Below, piece by piece: positions 26,577 to 35,690 of a DNA stretch of 61,455 nt. Location of the stretch: the NCBI GenBank assembly GCA_963748985.1, contig CAVVKQ010000006.1, positions 1-61,455 of the forward strand, read 5' to 3'. Numbering within the stretch: position 1 is the first letter of the stretch; every line of letters begins with the position of its first letter. The stretch is from RPQJ01 sp963748985 (lineage in GTDB: Bacteria; Pseudomonadota; Gammaproteobacteria; Steroidobacterales; Steroidobacteraceae). A model generated the notes under the pieces. That model had not been told where the DNA came from and made no database searches. It worked only from the letters and a program-made list of their open reading frames with translations. The translations under genes and the position numbers were made by a program.

Positions 26577-27560
26577 TCAGTACGGCAGGAAGACCTCAGC
26601 GAGCATGCAACGGACGGACCCGCCGCCGAGCATCTCGATCGTCGGGATCGGTGCCACCACGATGCGATTCACGGTCGAGGCAAGTCGTTCGGTCGCGGCC
26701 GGTCCGAACGAGGCGTGCGCGGCCGCAGACAGCGCCAGCACGCCGCTCGAATCCGCTGCGCGCAGTTCAAGCACATTGCCCGCGAAACCGGCCATCTGCA
26801 TGGCATCGATGATTTCGACGTGGCGACCCGAGGCCGCGAGGCTCGACAGGACCCGCTCACGGTCACGCGCATCGATGGCGCCCGCGGCGACGACGCAGCA
26901 GTGCGAGCCGACGGCCAGCATCACGTTCGTGTGATAGATCGGGACACCCGCGGCGTCGGTGGCGGTGAACGTGCACGGCTCGTAACCGAGCTCGTCGCAC
27001 AGTTCAGCCAGGGGCTGCTGATGAGTGCGCGGCGACAGGCAGGCATACGCAATGTGCCGCGCGTGATCGAAGACGATGCTGCCCGTGCCCTCGAGGAACC
27101 GGCCGTGCAACTCGTGCTGCGTGAGGTCGAGCAGACGGCGGATCCTGCGTCCGCTCCCGGTGGCGAGCTCCGCAATCAGTTCCAGTCGTCGTTCCAGTCG
27201 TCGGTTGTGCGCGAGCATCGGATACAGCACGACGGTACCGTCGGCATGCAGGCTCACCCAGTTGTTCGGAAAAATGGCGTCCGGGCACACCGGTGTCGGG
27301 ACGTCCTCGCCTACCGACACGACAATGCCCGCCGCACGCAATTGCAGCGCGAGGGCATCGAATTCCGCGCGGGCACGTTCGTTCGAGGCACCGGCCAGGC
27401 CGGGATCGTCACGCTGGAAGCGATTGCTCGCCTGCGTTTGTGGATTCCAGCCGAAGCTTGCGGGCCGCACCATCAGGACGGCGTCGGCGGTCTGCGCGTT
27501 CGCGGTCGCATGACCCGGCACCTGCACTCCGAATACTCCCAAACCCAGGGGATAGACCAT
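26577..27560 (-). CDS. CtlX-like / arginine deiminase-related amidinohydrolase
   Basis: About 327 aa from ATG 27560 (a TTG four codons earlier is possible). The guanidino-group-modifying fold is shown by MVRPASFGWNPQTQASN, PDAIFPNNWVSLH, ELHGRFLEGTGSIVFD, YHTNVMLAVG and a C-terminal GGGSVRCMLAEVFLP whose Cys is the catalytic nucleophile. The family includes citrulline-utilisation hydrolase CtlX. The substrate is not proved by sequence. No operon partner for arginine or citrulline use is nearby. Confidence 0.82.
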   Translation of the reverse strand: MVYPLGLGVFGVQVPGHATANAQTADAVLMVRPASFGWNPQTQASNRFQRDDPGLAGASNERARAEFDALALQLRAAGIVVSVGEDVPTPVCPDAIFPNNWVSLHADGTVVLYPMLAHNRRLERRLELIAELATGSGRRIRRLLDLTQHELHGRFLEGTGSIVFDHARHIAYACLSPRTHQQPLAELCDELGYEPCTFTATDAAGVPIYHTNVMLAVGSHCCVVAAGAIDARDRERVLSSLAASGRHVEIIDAMQMAGFAGNVLELRAADSSGVLALSAAAHASFGPAATERLASTVNRIVVAPIPTIEMLGGGSVRCMLAEVFLPY

Positions 27561-27649
27561 CCCAGCCGTCAATCATCGCATTCAGGCTGCTGCCACGGAG
27601 GCGAACAGGCCCTGCGGAGGGCCGCGGGGCATATAGCGGGATTCCCTTG

Positions 27650-27668
27650 TTGCGAACGAATCTCATTA
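27650..27668 (+). promoter_or_regulatory. Putative Fur box upstream of feoAB
   Basis: Read on the minus strand this is TAATGAGATTCGTTCGCA, close to known proteobacterial Fur boxes (AATGAGAAT-type). It lies about 45 nt before the feoA start, where Fur would block transcription when iron is sufficient. Judged by eye only. Confidence 0.5.
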
Positions 27669-27711
27669 AGGAGAGACTGCACTTCCTCAATCCAGGTACC
27701 CCCATCACTCA

Positions 27712-27993
27712 ATGTCTCCCGTCAGTCTGGCCACGCTGCGCAAAGGCGCCCGGGGCGTGGTCATCGACGTGCGCGACGACGCGCAGAGCCTTGGGGATGA
27801 GGCTCAGTCCACCGTGAGCCGGCGCCTGCTCGAACTCGGTTTCGTGCCGGGGGAGTCGTTCGAGGTCATCGGGGAGATCTGGCCCGGCGGCGATCCGATT
27901 GCCGTGCGCCTGGGCAATACGACATTCGCTCTGCGACGGCGTGAAGCGACAGCCGTGATGGTTGAGCCCGAGGTCATCGGGGTCACCCCATGA
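27712..27993 (+). CDS. feoA: Ferrous iron transport protein FeoA
   Basis: 93 aa, an SH3-like small cytosolic protein: LATLRKGARGVVIDV, RRLLELGFVPGESFEVI, GGDPIAVRLGNTTFALRRREA. It is thought to regulate or assist FeoB. Its stop overlaps the feoB start by 4 nt. Confidence 0.93.
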   Translation: MSPVSLATLRKGARGVVIDVRDDAQSLGDEAQSTVSRRLLELGFVPGESFEVIGEIWPGGDPIAVRLGNTTFALRRREATAVMVEPEVIGVTP

Positions 27994-29864
27994 ACAGCCA
28001 GGCCGCGACGCTCGATCCCATGCGACTTGCCCTCGTCGGCGTCCCCAACTGCGGCAAGACGGCGTTGTTCAACCGCCTGACCGGCAGCCGTCAGCGAGTC
28101 GCGAACTACGCGGGTGTTACGGTCGAGCGCAAGGAAGGCTCGTTCACGGGCCCGGCCCGGCAGCGCCTGTACAAGGTGCTCGACCTGCCCGGCGCGTACA
28201 GCCTCACACCGACGACGCTCGACGAAGCGATCACGCGCGATTTCCTGCTGGGGCGACTGGCGGACGAGCCGCCGCCGGAATTCGTGGTGTGCGTGGTGGA
28301 TGCGACCAACCTGCGGCTCAACCTGCGCCTCGTGCTCGAACTGCGCGGCCTCGGCGTGCCGATGATCGTCGCCCTCAACATGAGCGACCTCGCGGCGGAT
28401 CGCGGTTACCAGCTCGACCGCGCGCAACTCGAGCAGGAACTCGGCGTGCCGGTCGTCGAAACCGTTGCGGTGGACCACGACGGCGTGCGCCTGCTCGTCG
28501 ACAAGCTCGAGACGTTACCGCACCCGGGTGCGCGCGGGCCCGTCGCCTGGCGCGAGTCGACGTTCGACGAGATCCAGCGCACGCAGCGCGACGTGCGCCG
28601 TATCCTGAAGTCGATCGGTTACACGGAACCCATGCGCAAGCAGGCGCTCACGCGTCTCGATGCGCTGGTCATGCACTCGGTCGCCGGCCCGGCGATTCTC
28701 GCGACCATCCTGTTCTTCGTGTTCCAGGCGGTCTTCAGCTGGGCCGCCGTCCCGATGGACTTCATCGATGGCGGCGTGGGCGCGCTGGGTACGTGGCTGC
28801 AGCAGACATTGCCCGATGGCGCGCTGCGCAGCCTGCTCGTAGACGGCGTCGTTGCGGGCGTCGGCAGCGTGCTCGTGTTCCTGCCGCAGATCCTGATCCT
28901 GTTTTTCTTCATCCTCGCGCTCGAGGACAGCGGTTACCTGCCGCGCGCCGCGTACCTGCTCGACCGGCTGATGGGATCCGTCGGACTCTCCGGTCGCGCG
29001 TTCATTCCGCTGCTGTCGAGCTTTGCCTGCGCCGTTCCGGGCATCATGGCGACACGCACCATCCCGAACCTGCGCGACCGCATGGCGACGATCATGATCG
29101 CGCCGCTGATGACGTGCTCGGCCCGGCTGCCGGTCTACGCGCTCGTGATCGCGGCCTTCATTCCGTCGCAGGCCGTAGGCCCGTTCAACCTGCAGGGCCT
29201 CGTGCTGTTCACGCTTTACTTCGCGGGCATCATCGCCGCGATGGCGGTGGCGTTCCTGCTCAAGCGCACGGCGCTCAGGACCGCTTATCACCCGCTGCTG
29301 CTCGAACTGCCCGAGTACCACTGGCCGCACCTCAACAACCTCGCCATCGGGCTGTGGGAGCGCACCAGGGTGTTCCTGCAGCGCGTGGGCACCATCATCC
29401 TCGCGCTGATGATCGTGCTCTGGTTCCTGAGCACGTACCCGGCCCCGCCGCCCGGCGCCGAAGGTCCCGCGATCACCCACAGCTTCGCCGGCATGATCGG
29501 ACGCGCGCTCGAAGTCGTGTTTGCACCCATCGGCTTCAACTGGCAGATTTCGCTGGCGCTCGTCCCCGGGCTCGCCGCGCGCGAAGTCGCGGTGGGCGCA
29601 CTCGGCACCGTGTACTCGCTGTCGAACGATGGCGACGTCTCCGGGACGCTCGCGCCGATGATCGCGCAGACCTGGAGCCTGGCAACGGCGCTGTCACTGC
29701 TGGCGTGGTTCGTTTTCGCGCCGCAGTGCCTGTCGACGCTGGTCGTGGTCAAGCGCGAGACGAACTCGTGGCGGTACCCGATCGCAATGGCCGCTTACCT
29801 GTTCGCACTGGCCTATCTCGCATCGTTCGTGACGTACCGCGTCGCGAGCGCCTTGCTGGGCTGA
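27990..29864 (+). CDS. feoB: Ferrous iron transporter FeoB
   Basis: 624 aa. N-terminal GTPase domain: G1 GVPNCGKTALFN, G2 region NYAGVTVERKEG, G3 DLPGAYSL, G4 LNMSD. It then has a helical GDI-like domain and two Gate motifs with the conserved PLLSSFACAVPGIMATR and a second ARE-containing motif LVPGLAAREVAVG. Somewhat shorter than the E. coli protein, typical of the compact form. It imports Fe(II) across the inner membrane. Confidence 0.95.
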   Translation: MNSQAATLDPMRLALVGVPNCGKTALFNRLTGSRQRVANYAGVTVERKEGSFTGPARQRLYKVLDLPGAYSLTPTTLDEAITRDFLLGRLADEPPPEFVVCVVDATNLRLNLRLVLELRGLGVPMIVALNMSDLAADRGYQLDRAQLEQELGVPVVETVAVDHDGVRLLVDKLETLPHPGARGPVAWRESTFDEIQRTQRDVRRILKSIGYTEPMRKQALTRLDALVMHSVAGPAILATILFFVFQAVFSWAAVPMDFIDGGVGALGTWLQQTLPDGALRSLLVDGVVAGVGSVLVFLPQILILFFFILALEDSGYLPRAAYLLDRLMGSVGLSGRAFIPLLSSFACAVPGIMATRTIPNLRDRMATIMIAPLMTCSARLPVYALVIAAFIPSQAVGPFNLQGLVLFTLYFAGIIAAMAVAFLLKRTALRTAYHPLLLELPEYHWPHLNNLAIGLWERTRVFLQRVGTIILALMIVLWFLSTYPAPPPGAEGPAITHSFAGMIGRALEVVFAPIGFNWQISLALVPGLAAREVAVGALGTVYSLSNDGDVSGTLAPMIAQTWSLATALSLLAWFVFAPQCLSTLVVVKRETNSWRYPIAMAAYLFALAYLASFVTYRVASALLG

Positions 29865-29880
29865 ACGGGAGGACGCCCCG

Positions 29881-30144
29881 ATGTTCGAATCGATCCTGGT
29901 GGGACTGATCGTCGTGGCGGCCACCGTTTATGCGGCCTGGGCGCTGACGCCGGCCGTTTCACGCAACCGCTTTGCGTTGCGCCTGGCCCACGGCCTGGGC
30001 GGTCAAGAGTCCTCCGGCCTGCGCGGTCGGATGGCAACCTGGCTGCACCGGCTGGCCAAGGCGCCGGCGGGAGGCTGCGGCGACTGCCCTGCCAACACGC
30101 TGACGCCCGCCGAGCGGACGCAGCAGCAAGAGCAGGGGAAATAG
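29881..30144 (+). CDS. Small FeoB-associated membrane protein with CGDCP motif (DUF6587-like)
   Basis: 87 aa. One N-terminal membrane helix (SILVGLIVVAATVYAAWAL), a basic middle, then GGCGDCPAN near residue 64. Short Cys-motif membrane proteins like this commonly end feo operons and are thought to help FeoB, but no mechanism is established. It begins 16 nt after feoB. Confidence 0.72.
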   Translation: MFESILVGLIVVAATVYAAWALTPAVSRNRFALRLAHGLGGQESSGLRGRMATWLHRLAKAPAGGCGDCPANTLTPAERTQQQEQGK

Positions 30145-30299
30145 GCGCCTGCCGAACTGTCATTGCAACTTCGGTAAATGCGTGCAGCCCCTTCGTGCCC
30201 TTATAAGGTGAAATTCGCGCGTGTCCGCGTTTTGCGGTGCACGACGCACGGGCAAGCGAAAAAACGCCCCATGCGCCGTCCCTGAATGGGAGCTTCAGC

Positions 30300-32388
30300 A
30301 TGTCTGGAATCCGCCGCCTCCTCTCCACGCTCGCGTTTTCCACGTTGTTGGTCGCACTCGCGGGTCCACTGACCGCCGGCGCGCAGGAAGCCGCGGTGGC
30401 ACCGCCGGCCACCGCAACCGACGCGGCGGCGATCGAGCCGGCAATCCCGAATTCGAAGTGTTTCAACTGCCACGACGATGCCGAGATGAAGGACGAGGCC
30501 GGCAAGTCAGTGGCCGTGCACGAGGCGCAGTTTGCGGTCTCAGCGCACAAGAAGCTCGATTGCGTCGGTTGCCACACGGCGGCCCTGGGCGTGAAGCACA
30601 AAGGCAAGCGCCAACCCCTCGGACCCGTGTCCTTCGACGTGTGCATGGAATGCCACGAGGACGAGATCACGCCGTTCCAGGGCAGCGTCCACGCCAAGGT
30701 CAAGGGAGGCAAGCCCGGGACGTGCGAAGGCTGTCACGGCAACGTGCACACCTTCGTCCGCAGCAACAACCCGGCTGCGGCGATGGCGCCGCTCAACCAG
30801 GTTCGCAACTGCGGCGTCTGCCACGAAGACATGATGGAGGGTTATCTCTCCAGCGTGCACGCCAGGTCCCTGTTCGTCTCGGGTCTTACGGATGCCGCGC
30901 CATCCTGCAGCGACTGCCACGGCAGCCACGACATCCAGCGGCACGACGCCGCCGGCGCGCGCACCTCGCACAAGATGAGCCCCGAGACCTGCGGCGAATG
31001 CCACAAGGGCATCCTCAAGGAGTGGGACGAGAGCGCGCACGGCGCGTTGTGGCGGGAAGGCAAGGACGGCCCGGTCTGCAGCACCTGCCACGAGGCGCAC
31101 GCGATCCAGGATCCGACGACCGCTGCGATGCGGACGCACATGCCGAGCGACTGCGGCAATTGCCACGAGGACCTCTACAAGTCGTTCCATGACAGCTTTC
31201 ACGGCAAAGCCTCGGCCGTCGGCCACGGCTCGGCGGCCATGTGCTCGGACTGCCACACGCCGCACCACAACCTGCCGGCGAGCGACCCGCGCTCGGCGAC
31301 GCATCCGGACAACCTCGCGGCCACCTGCGGCGCGAGCAGCTGCCACGAAGGCAAGGTCAACGCGGCGTTCCTGACCTTCATGCCGCACAGCGATCCGATG
31401 GACGCTGCGCAGAACCCATGGGTGCACTACATCTACCTGTTCATGACGCTGCTGCTGCTCGGCGTGTTCGGCTTCTTCGGCCTGCATGCACTGCTGTGGC
31501 TGCAACGCACGCTGGTCGGCCGCCTGCGCGGCGAGTTCAAGGTCGAGCATTTCGGGCCTGGGCCGTACGTGCGACGGTTCACGACCACGCAGATGTGGCT
31601 GCACGTGTCGATCATCCTGAGCTTCCTGTTGCTCTCGGTGACCGGCCTGCCGCTCAAGTTCGCGGCGGCGCCCTGGGCGCCGGGCCTGATGGCCGCGCTG
31701 GGCGGGCCTGAGATCGCGAGCTTCCTGCATCGCTTCGCGGCGATCGTCACGTTCGGCTACTTCGCCGTGCACCTGGCGATGCTGTTCCGTGACGTCGTGC
31801 TCAAGCGCGAGAAAGGCTACTTCTGGGGCTGGCGCTCGATGACGCCGAACCTCAAGGACGTCCAGGACCTGTGGGCGAACCTGAAGTACTTCCTGTATCT
31901 CGGCCCGCGCCCCGCACTCGACCGCTGGGCGTACTGGGAGAAGTTCGACTACCTCGCGGTCTTCTGGGGCGTCGGCATGATCGGCGTCTCGGGCCTGATC
32001 CTGTGGTTCCCGGGCTTCTTCACGCAGGTCCTGCCGGGCTGGGCACTGAATGCCGCCTACATCATCCACAGTGACGAAGCGCTGCTCGCAACGGGCTTCA
32101 TCTTCCTGTTCCACTTCTTCCACACGCATCTGCGGCCGGAAAGCTTCCCGATGGATCCGGTGATCTTCACCGGCAGCATGCCGTTGCATCGCTTCAAGGA
32201 AGAACGGCCGCTGCGAGTACCAGCGCCTCGTGGACAGCAACACGCTCGAGCAGTACTTCGTACCGCCGCCGTCCAAGGCGCACATCCAGATTGCGCACAT
32301 GTTCGGCTTCACGGCGGTCATCGTCGGCGTCTGGCTGGCCTTCCTGATCTTCAGGGCGCTCGCCAGCGGTGCGATGCATCTGTTCTAG
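30300..32388 (+). CDS. CbcL-like fusion of multiheme c-type cytochrome and b-type membrane cytochrome, frameshifted near the C-terminus
   Basis: ATG 30300 follows GGGAG. About 695 aa if one frame change is corrected. Signal peptide (to AGA, about residue 29), then a periplasmic domain with ten CXXCH (CFNCH, CVGCH, CMECH, CEGCH, CGVCH, CSDCH, CGECH, CSTCH, CGNCH, CSDCH) and an eleventh unusual CGASSCH (CX4CH). Five or six membrane helices follow with His pairs typical of cytochrome b561/HydB-like subunits. Near 32210 the frame shifts: EYQRLVDSNTLEQYFVPPP and the last helix, ending at TAG 32388, are in another frame. The fusion resembles Geobacter CbcL, an inner-membrane quinol oxidase for extracellular electron transfer. 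CX4CH heme binding needs proof. Confidence 0.8.
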
Positions 32389-32407
32389 CGGCACAACCGT
32401 GCATCGC

Positions 32408-32440
32408 AGCCGGCCGGCGGGACTGTCCCGCCGGCCGGCT
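32408..32440 (+). terminator. Strong hairpin between the CbcL-like and ImcH-like genes
   Basis: A perfect 15-bp GC-rich stem (32408-32422 with 32426-32440) and a three-base loop. No T-run follows, so it may be an attenuator or mRNA-stability element that sets the ratio of the two genes instead of a full terminator. Confidence 0.55.
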
Positions 32441-32561
32441 GTCGTATCGAATGGTGATGAGCGCAGCCCGGAGATATGCTTGCGCCCGGAAGCAGGGCTG
32501 GGCGCGGGTCACCGGCGATTGCGGACAACGAACAAGGCAGATAACAGGGTCGGGGCAATTC

Positions 32562-34044
32562 ATGATCAAACATTTCTTCGCGGCAATCACCGGCAACATC
32601 ATCAGCCTCATCGGCACGCTGATGATGGTGGTGAGCCTGTTGTTCATCCTGGCACTGCTGGTGATGCAGGCGATGGGCTTCCAGGGCGGTGCCTACCTCG
32701 GCATCGTGACATTCGTCGTGCTGCCGATGATGTTCCTCGCCGGCGTCTTCACGGTCCCCCTCGGGCATCTGGCTGAAAAAGCGGCGCGACGCGAAAGCGG
32801 CTGCAGAAGGCAAGCCCGTCGGTCACCTGCCGGTCATCGACCTCAACAAGGAAAGCACTCGCGGCGTGCTGCTCGGATTCATGGCCCTGGCCGTGCCGGT
32901 AATCGCCCTCGCCGCCGGCCTGACCTTCAAGGCCGTCCACTACATGGACTCGACGGAGTTCTGCGGCATGGCCTGCCACCAGGTCATGGAGCCGGAACAC
33001 ACCGCATTCCAGCGCTCGCCGCATGTCAGCGTCGGCTGCGCCGGCTGCCACATCGGCCCGGGCGCACAGTGGTTTGTGAAGGCCAAGATATCCGGTTCGT
33101 GGCAGCTGATCGCAGTCGCCCTCGACCTTTACCCCCGACCGATCCCGACGCCCGTGCACTCGCTGCGCCCGGCCAACGGCACCTGCGAACAGTGCCACTG
33201 GCCGACCAAGTTCGTCGGCGAGCGGCTCAAGGTCCGCACGCATTACGCGGAGGACGAAGCCAACACGGAGATGAAGACGGCGCTGATGGTCAAGGTCGGT
33301 GGCAAGCAGGCGGGCCAGTCACAGGGAATCCACTGGCACGTCGACCCCAACCACCAGGTCCGCTACCGCGCCGACCCGACCCGCGAAATCATGTACGAGG
33401 TCGAGCTGACGGACCTGGCCGAGGGCGGCACCAAGAAGCTGTTCAAGGGAGCGGAGCCGGCTCCCGAGGGTACGGAGTGGCGCACCATGGATTGCGTCGA
33501 CTGCCACAATCGCGCCTCGCACATCTATCGCAGCCCGGAGTTCGAGGTCGACCTTGCGCTGGAGGAAGGCCGCATCGACCGCTCGCTGCCATACATCCGG
33601 CGGGAAGGCCTGCGCATCATCACGGCGAAGGAGTACGCGTCGCACGCCGAGGCACGCGACGGGATCGCGGCCGCCGTGCAGGCGTTCTACGCGCAGAATT
33701 ATCCCGACCTCGCCGGCACGCCAGCTGTCGAGCAGGCTGGCAAGGCGCTCGGCGACGCCTACGCGTGGAACAATTTCCCGCACATGAAAGTGAAATGGAA
33801 CACCTACCCGAACCACGTCGGGCACCAGGATTCGCCCGGTTGCTTCCGCTGTCACGACAACAAGCACAAGACGGACGACGGCGCGAAGATCGGCAAGAAG
33901 TGCAACACCTGCCACAACATCGTGGCCGAGGAAGAGTCCAACTCGGCGGTACTGCAGGAGCTAGGCCTGCAGGAAGCCCCGCCCGAGCCGGCGGCAACCG
34001 AAGAAGGCGTCGCAACCGAAGCCGCGGCAAGCCCCGCCACCTGA
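32562..34044 (+). CDS. ImcH-like NapC/NirT-family membrane multiheme cytochrome, frameshifted
   Basis: Start ATG 32562. About 493 aa once one frame change is corrected. Two N-terminal membrane helices (IISLIGTLMMVVSLLFILALL; GIVTFVVLPMMFLAG) precede the third, NapC-type helix (GVLLGFMALAVPVIALAAGL). The frame breaks at a run of five C (32756-32760); with four C the protein would read FTVPSGIWLKKRR. Heme sites: CGMACH (CX3CH, at the position of the first NapC heme), CAGCH, CEQCH, CVDCH, CFRCH, CNTCH. Three helices plus a NapC-like heme domain is the plan of Geobacter ImcH, a quinol oxidase. The C-terminal tail is Glu/Ala/Pro-rich. Confidence 0.8.
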
Positions 34045-34070
34045 GCACCCGTAACGAGGTGCAAATGAGC

Positions 34071-34099
34071 AGACCCCGGCCGGGTGGCCGGGGTCTTTT
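34071..34099 (+). terminator. Terminator after the ImcH-like gene
   Basis: Eleven-bp stem AGACCCCGGCC/GGCCGGGGTCT with a GGGT loop, followed by TTT. It lies 27 nt after the stop codon. Confidence 0.85.
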
Positions 34100-34137
34100 C
34101 CTTGCGGTCGATCGCTGACGAGGGCTGGACGCGGGCC

Positions 34138-34446
34138 CTACTTGAGCTTGCCGTAATAGGCCGCCAGGTCGGCAATCTGCGCGGCGCTGACCTTTTTCGC
34201 CTCCTTGGTCATCTTCGGGTTCTTGGTGCGGGTCCCGTCCTGGTATTCCTGCATCGCCTTGGTGAACTTTTCCACGGCCATTCCGGCAATGGCCGGATAG
34301 TCATCGTCACCGGCGCCGTCGTCTCCATGACAGTCGGCGCAACTCGCCTCCGCCAGCGCCTTGCCCGCGGCAACGTCCGCGGCATGGACTGGTGCGGCTA
34401 GCAGGGCCAGGGCCGCAAGCGTCACCGGCAGCATTGATTTGTTCAT
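34138..34446 (-). CDS. Monoheme class I cytochrome c of the NrfCD-type operon
   Basis: 102 aa from ATG 34446. Signal peptide ending VHAA, one CADCH site, a probable Met ligand at NPKMT, and the class I C-terminal helix (QIADLAAYYGKLK). Resembles cytochrome c553-type carriers. The start overlaps the stop of the NrfD-type gene (TGATG), so it is the last gene of that operon and a likely electron acceptor of the membrane complex. Confidence 0.86.
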   Translation of the reverse strand: MNKSMLPVTLAALALLAAPVHAADVAAGKALAEASCADCHGDDGAGDDDYPAIAGMAVEKFTKAMQEYQDGTRTKNPKMTKEAKKVSAAQIADLAAYYGKLK

Positions 34447-35690
34447 CACGTAAGTACTCCAGTTGGTCGATCGATCCCGGTCGGCGAGTGATTCTCCATC
34501 CACCGCGGCGGCAGCAGCCGATACAGCACGGCCAGGATGATGAAGGGCAGCGCGAGCAGCGCCAGTGCCGTCAGCAGGCTCTCGATGCCCGTGATCTCCA
34601 TCTTGTAGGCCATCAGGCCGCGCAAGCTCTTCGAGTACAGCTGGCCACCGATGACTACGTTCCACCGCATGCTGAAGATGCCAAGCAGGATCAGCAGCGA
34701 CGTCGTGAAGTACAGCACCTTGCGCAACTCCTCGTTGAAGCGAACGCTGCGCACCAGCACCAGGATGACCAGGGGCAGCAGCATGCCGAGCAGCAACTGC
34801 ACGACGACCAGGCTCAGGAACAGCTTGGACGACACCAGCTGCGTGAGGATGCCGATGGACTCCTCGCTCTGGTAGAGGCGGTGGATGTAGTCGAGCGCCT
34901 CCAGCACGAAGTCGACGATGATCGCGACGAGCAGGAACAGCCCGATCTTGTCCAGGCAGCGCATGTCGAGCTTCTCGTTGCGCACGAGGCTCAACAGGAT
35001 GTACAGGAACATCACCATGGCAATGCCCGACACGATGGCAGACATGAGGAACACGATCGGCATGAGGACGCTCCCCCACCAGGGGTTCGCCTTGACCGAG
35101 CCGAAAATGAAACCGACGTAGCCGTGCAGCAGGAACGCCGAGGGAATGCCGATGATCGTGATCAGCTTGCTCGCCTTGTGGTCGAACGCCAGCGCCTCGG
35201 GGCTCACGTCCTTCGAGAACAGCGAAAGGGCGCCATAGATTCCCTTCAGCAAGCCGCGGGACTGCTGCGCCATCAGCACCAGTTGCTGCCGGTACTCGAA
35301 CCAGATCTCGATCAGCAGGATGCCCAGCAGGTACCAGAGGTAGACGAAGCCGAACATGGCCATTGCCGAGGTAGGCTGCGGCGTGAAGAAGATCTCGTAG
35401 GCGCGTTCTGGGTGCCCGAGGTGCAGTTGCAGCGGCATCCCGGCGACCAGCATGAACGACAGCGCCGTGAGCAAGGCCAGCCGGTAGATCGGCTGCACCT
35501 CGACGACGTTGAACACCTTGACCAGCGAGGCGAGGATGAAGGCACCGGCGACGATGCCCGTCAGGTACGGATACACCACGATCAGGATCGCCCACTGGGT
35601 CTCGACTTCGTTCGGGTAGATGAAGCCCACCACCTGGCTCAGCTGGTGGCTGAGTTGTTCGTTCAGGCTGTCCGGAATCGCGCCGCTCAT
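34446..35690 (-). CDS. NrfD/PsrC-type quinol-interacting membrane subunit
   Basis: 414 aa, with about ten hydrophobic segments and no heme motif. Family features: YPYLTGIVAGAFILASL near the N-terminus, LHLGHPERA, and MPIVFLMSAIVSGIAM. NrfD/PsrC proteins bind menaquinol or ubiquinol and pass electrons to a partner ferredoxin subunit. The start overlaps the ferredoxin gene (ATGA). Similar subunits occur in Psr, Nrf, Act/alternative complex III and Geobacter Cbc complexes. Confidence 0.9.
   Translation of the reverse strand: MSGAIPDSLNEQLSHQLSQVVGFIYPNEVETQWAILIVVYPYLTGIVAGAFILASLVKVFNVVEVQPIYRLALLTALSFMLVAGMPLQLHLGHPERAYEIFFTPQPTSAMAMFGFVYLWYLLGILLIEIWFEYRQQLVLMAQQSRGLLKGIYGALSLFSKDVSPEALAFDHKASKLITIIGIPSAFLLHGYVGFIFGSVKANPWWGSVLMPIVFLMSAIVSGIAMVMFLYILLSLVRNEKLDMRCLDKIGLFLLVAIIVDFVLEALDYIHRLYQSEESIGILTQLVSSKLFLSLVVVQLLLGMLLPLVILVLVRSVRFNEELRKVLYFTTSLLILLGIFSMRWNVVIGGQLYSKSLRGLMAYKMEITGIESLLTALALLALPFIILAVLYRLLPPRWMENHSPTGIDRPTGVLT

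Noticed and set aside
28515..29480. Minus-strand frame opposite feoB
   Set aside because: Composition is antisense-like (Arg, Gln, His, Glu rich) and feoB has complete G motifs on the other strand.
32447..32561. Continuous open frame joining the CbcL-like and ImcH-like genes into one 1293-residue protein
   Set aside because: The join arises because a frame break bypasses the TAG at 32386-32388. The intergenic part has no homology-like sequence and contains a long hairpin.
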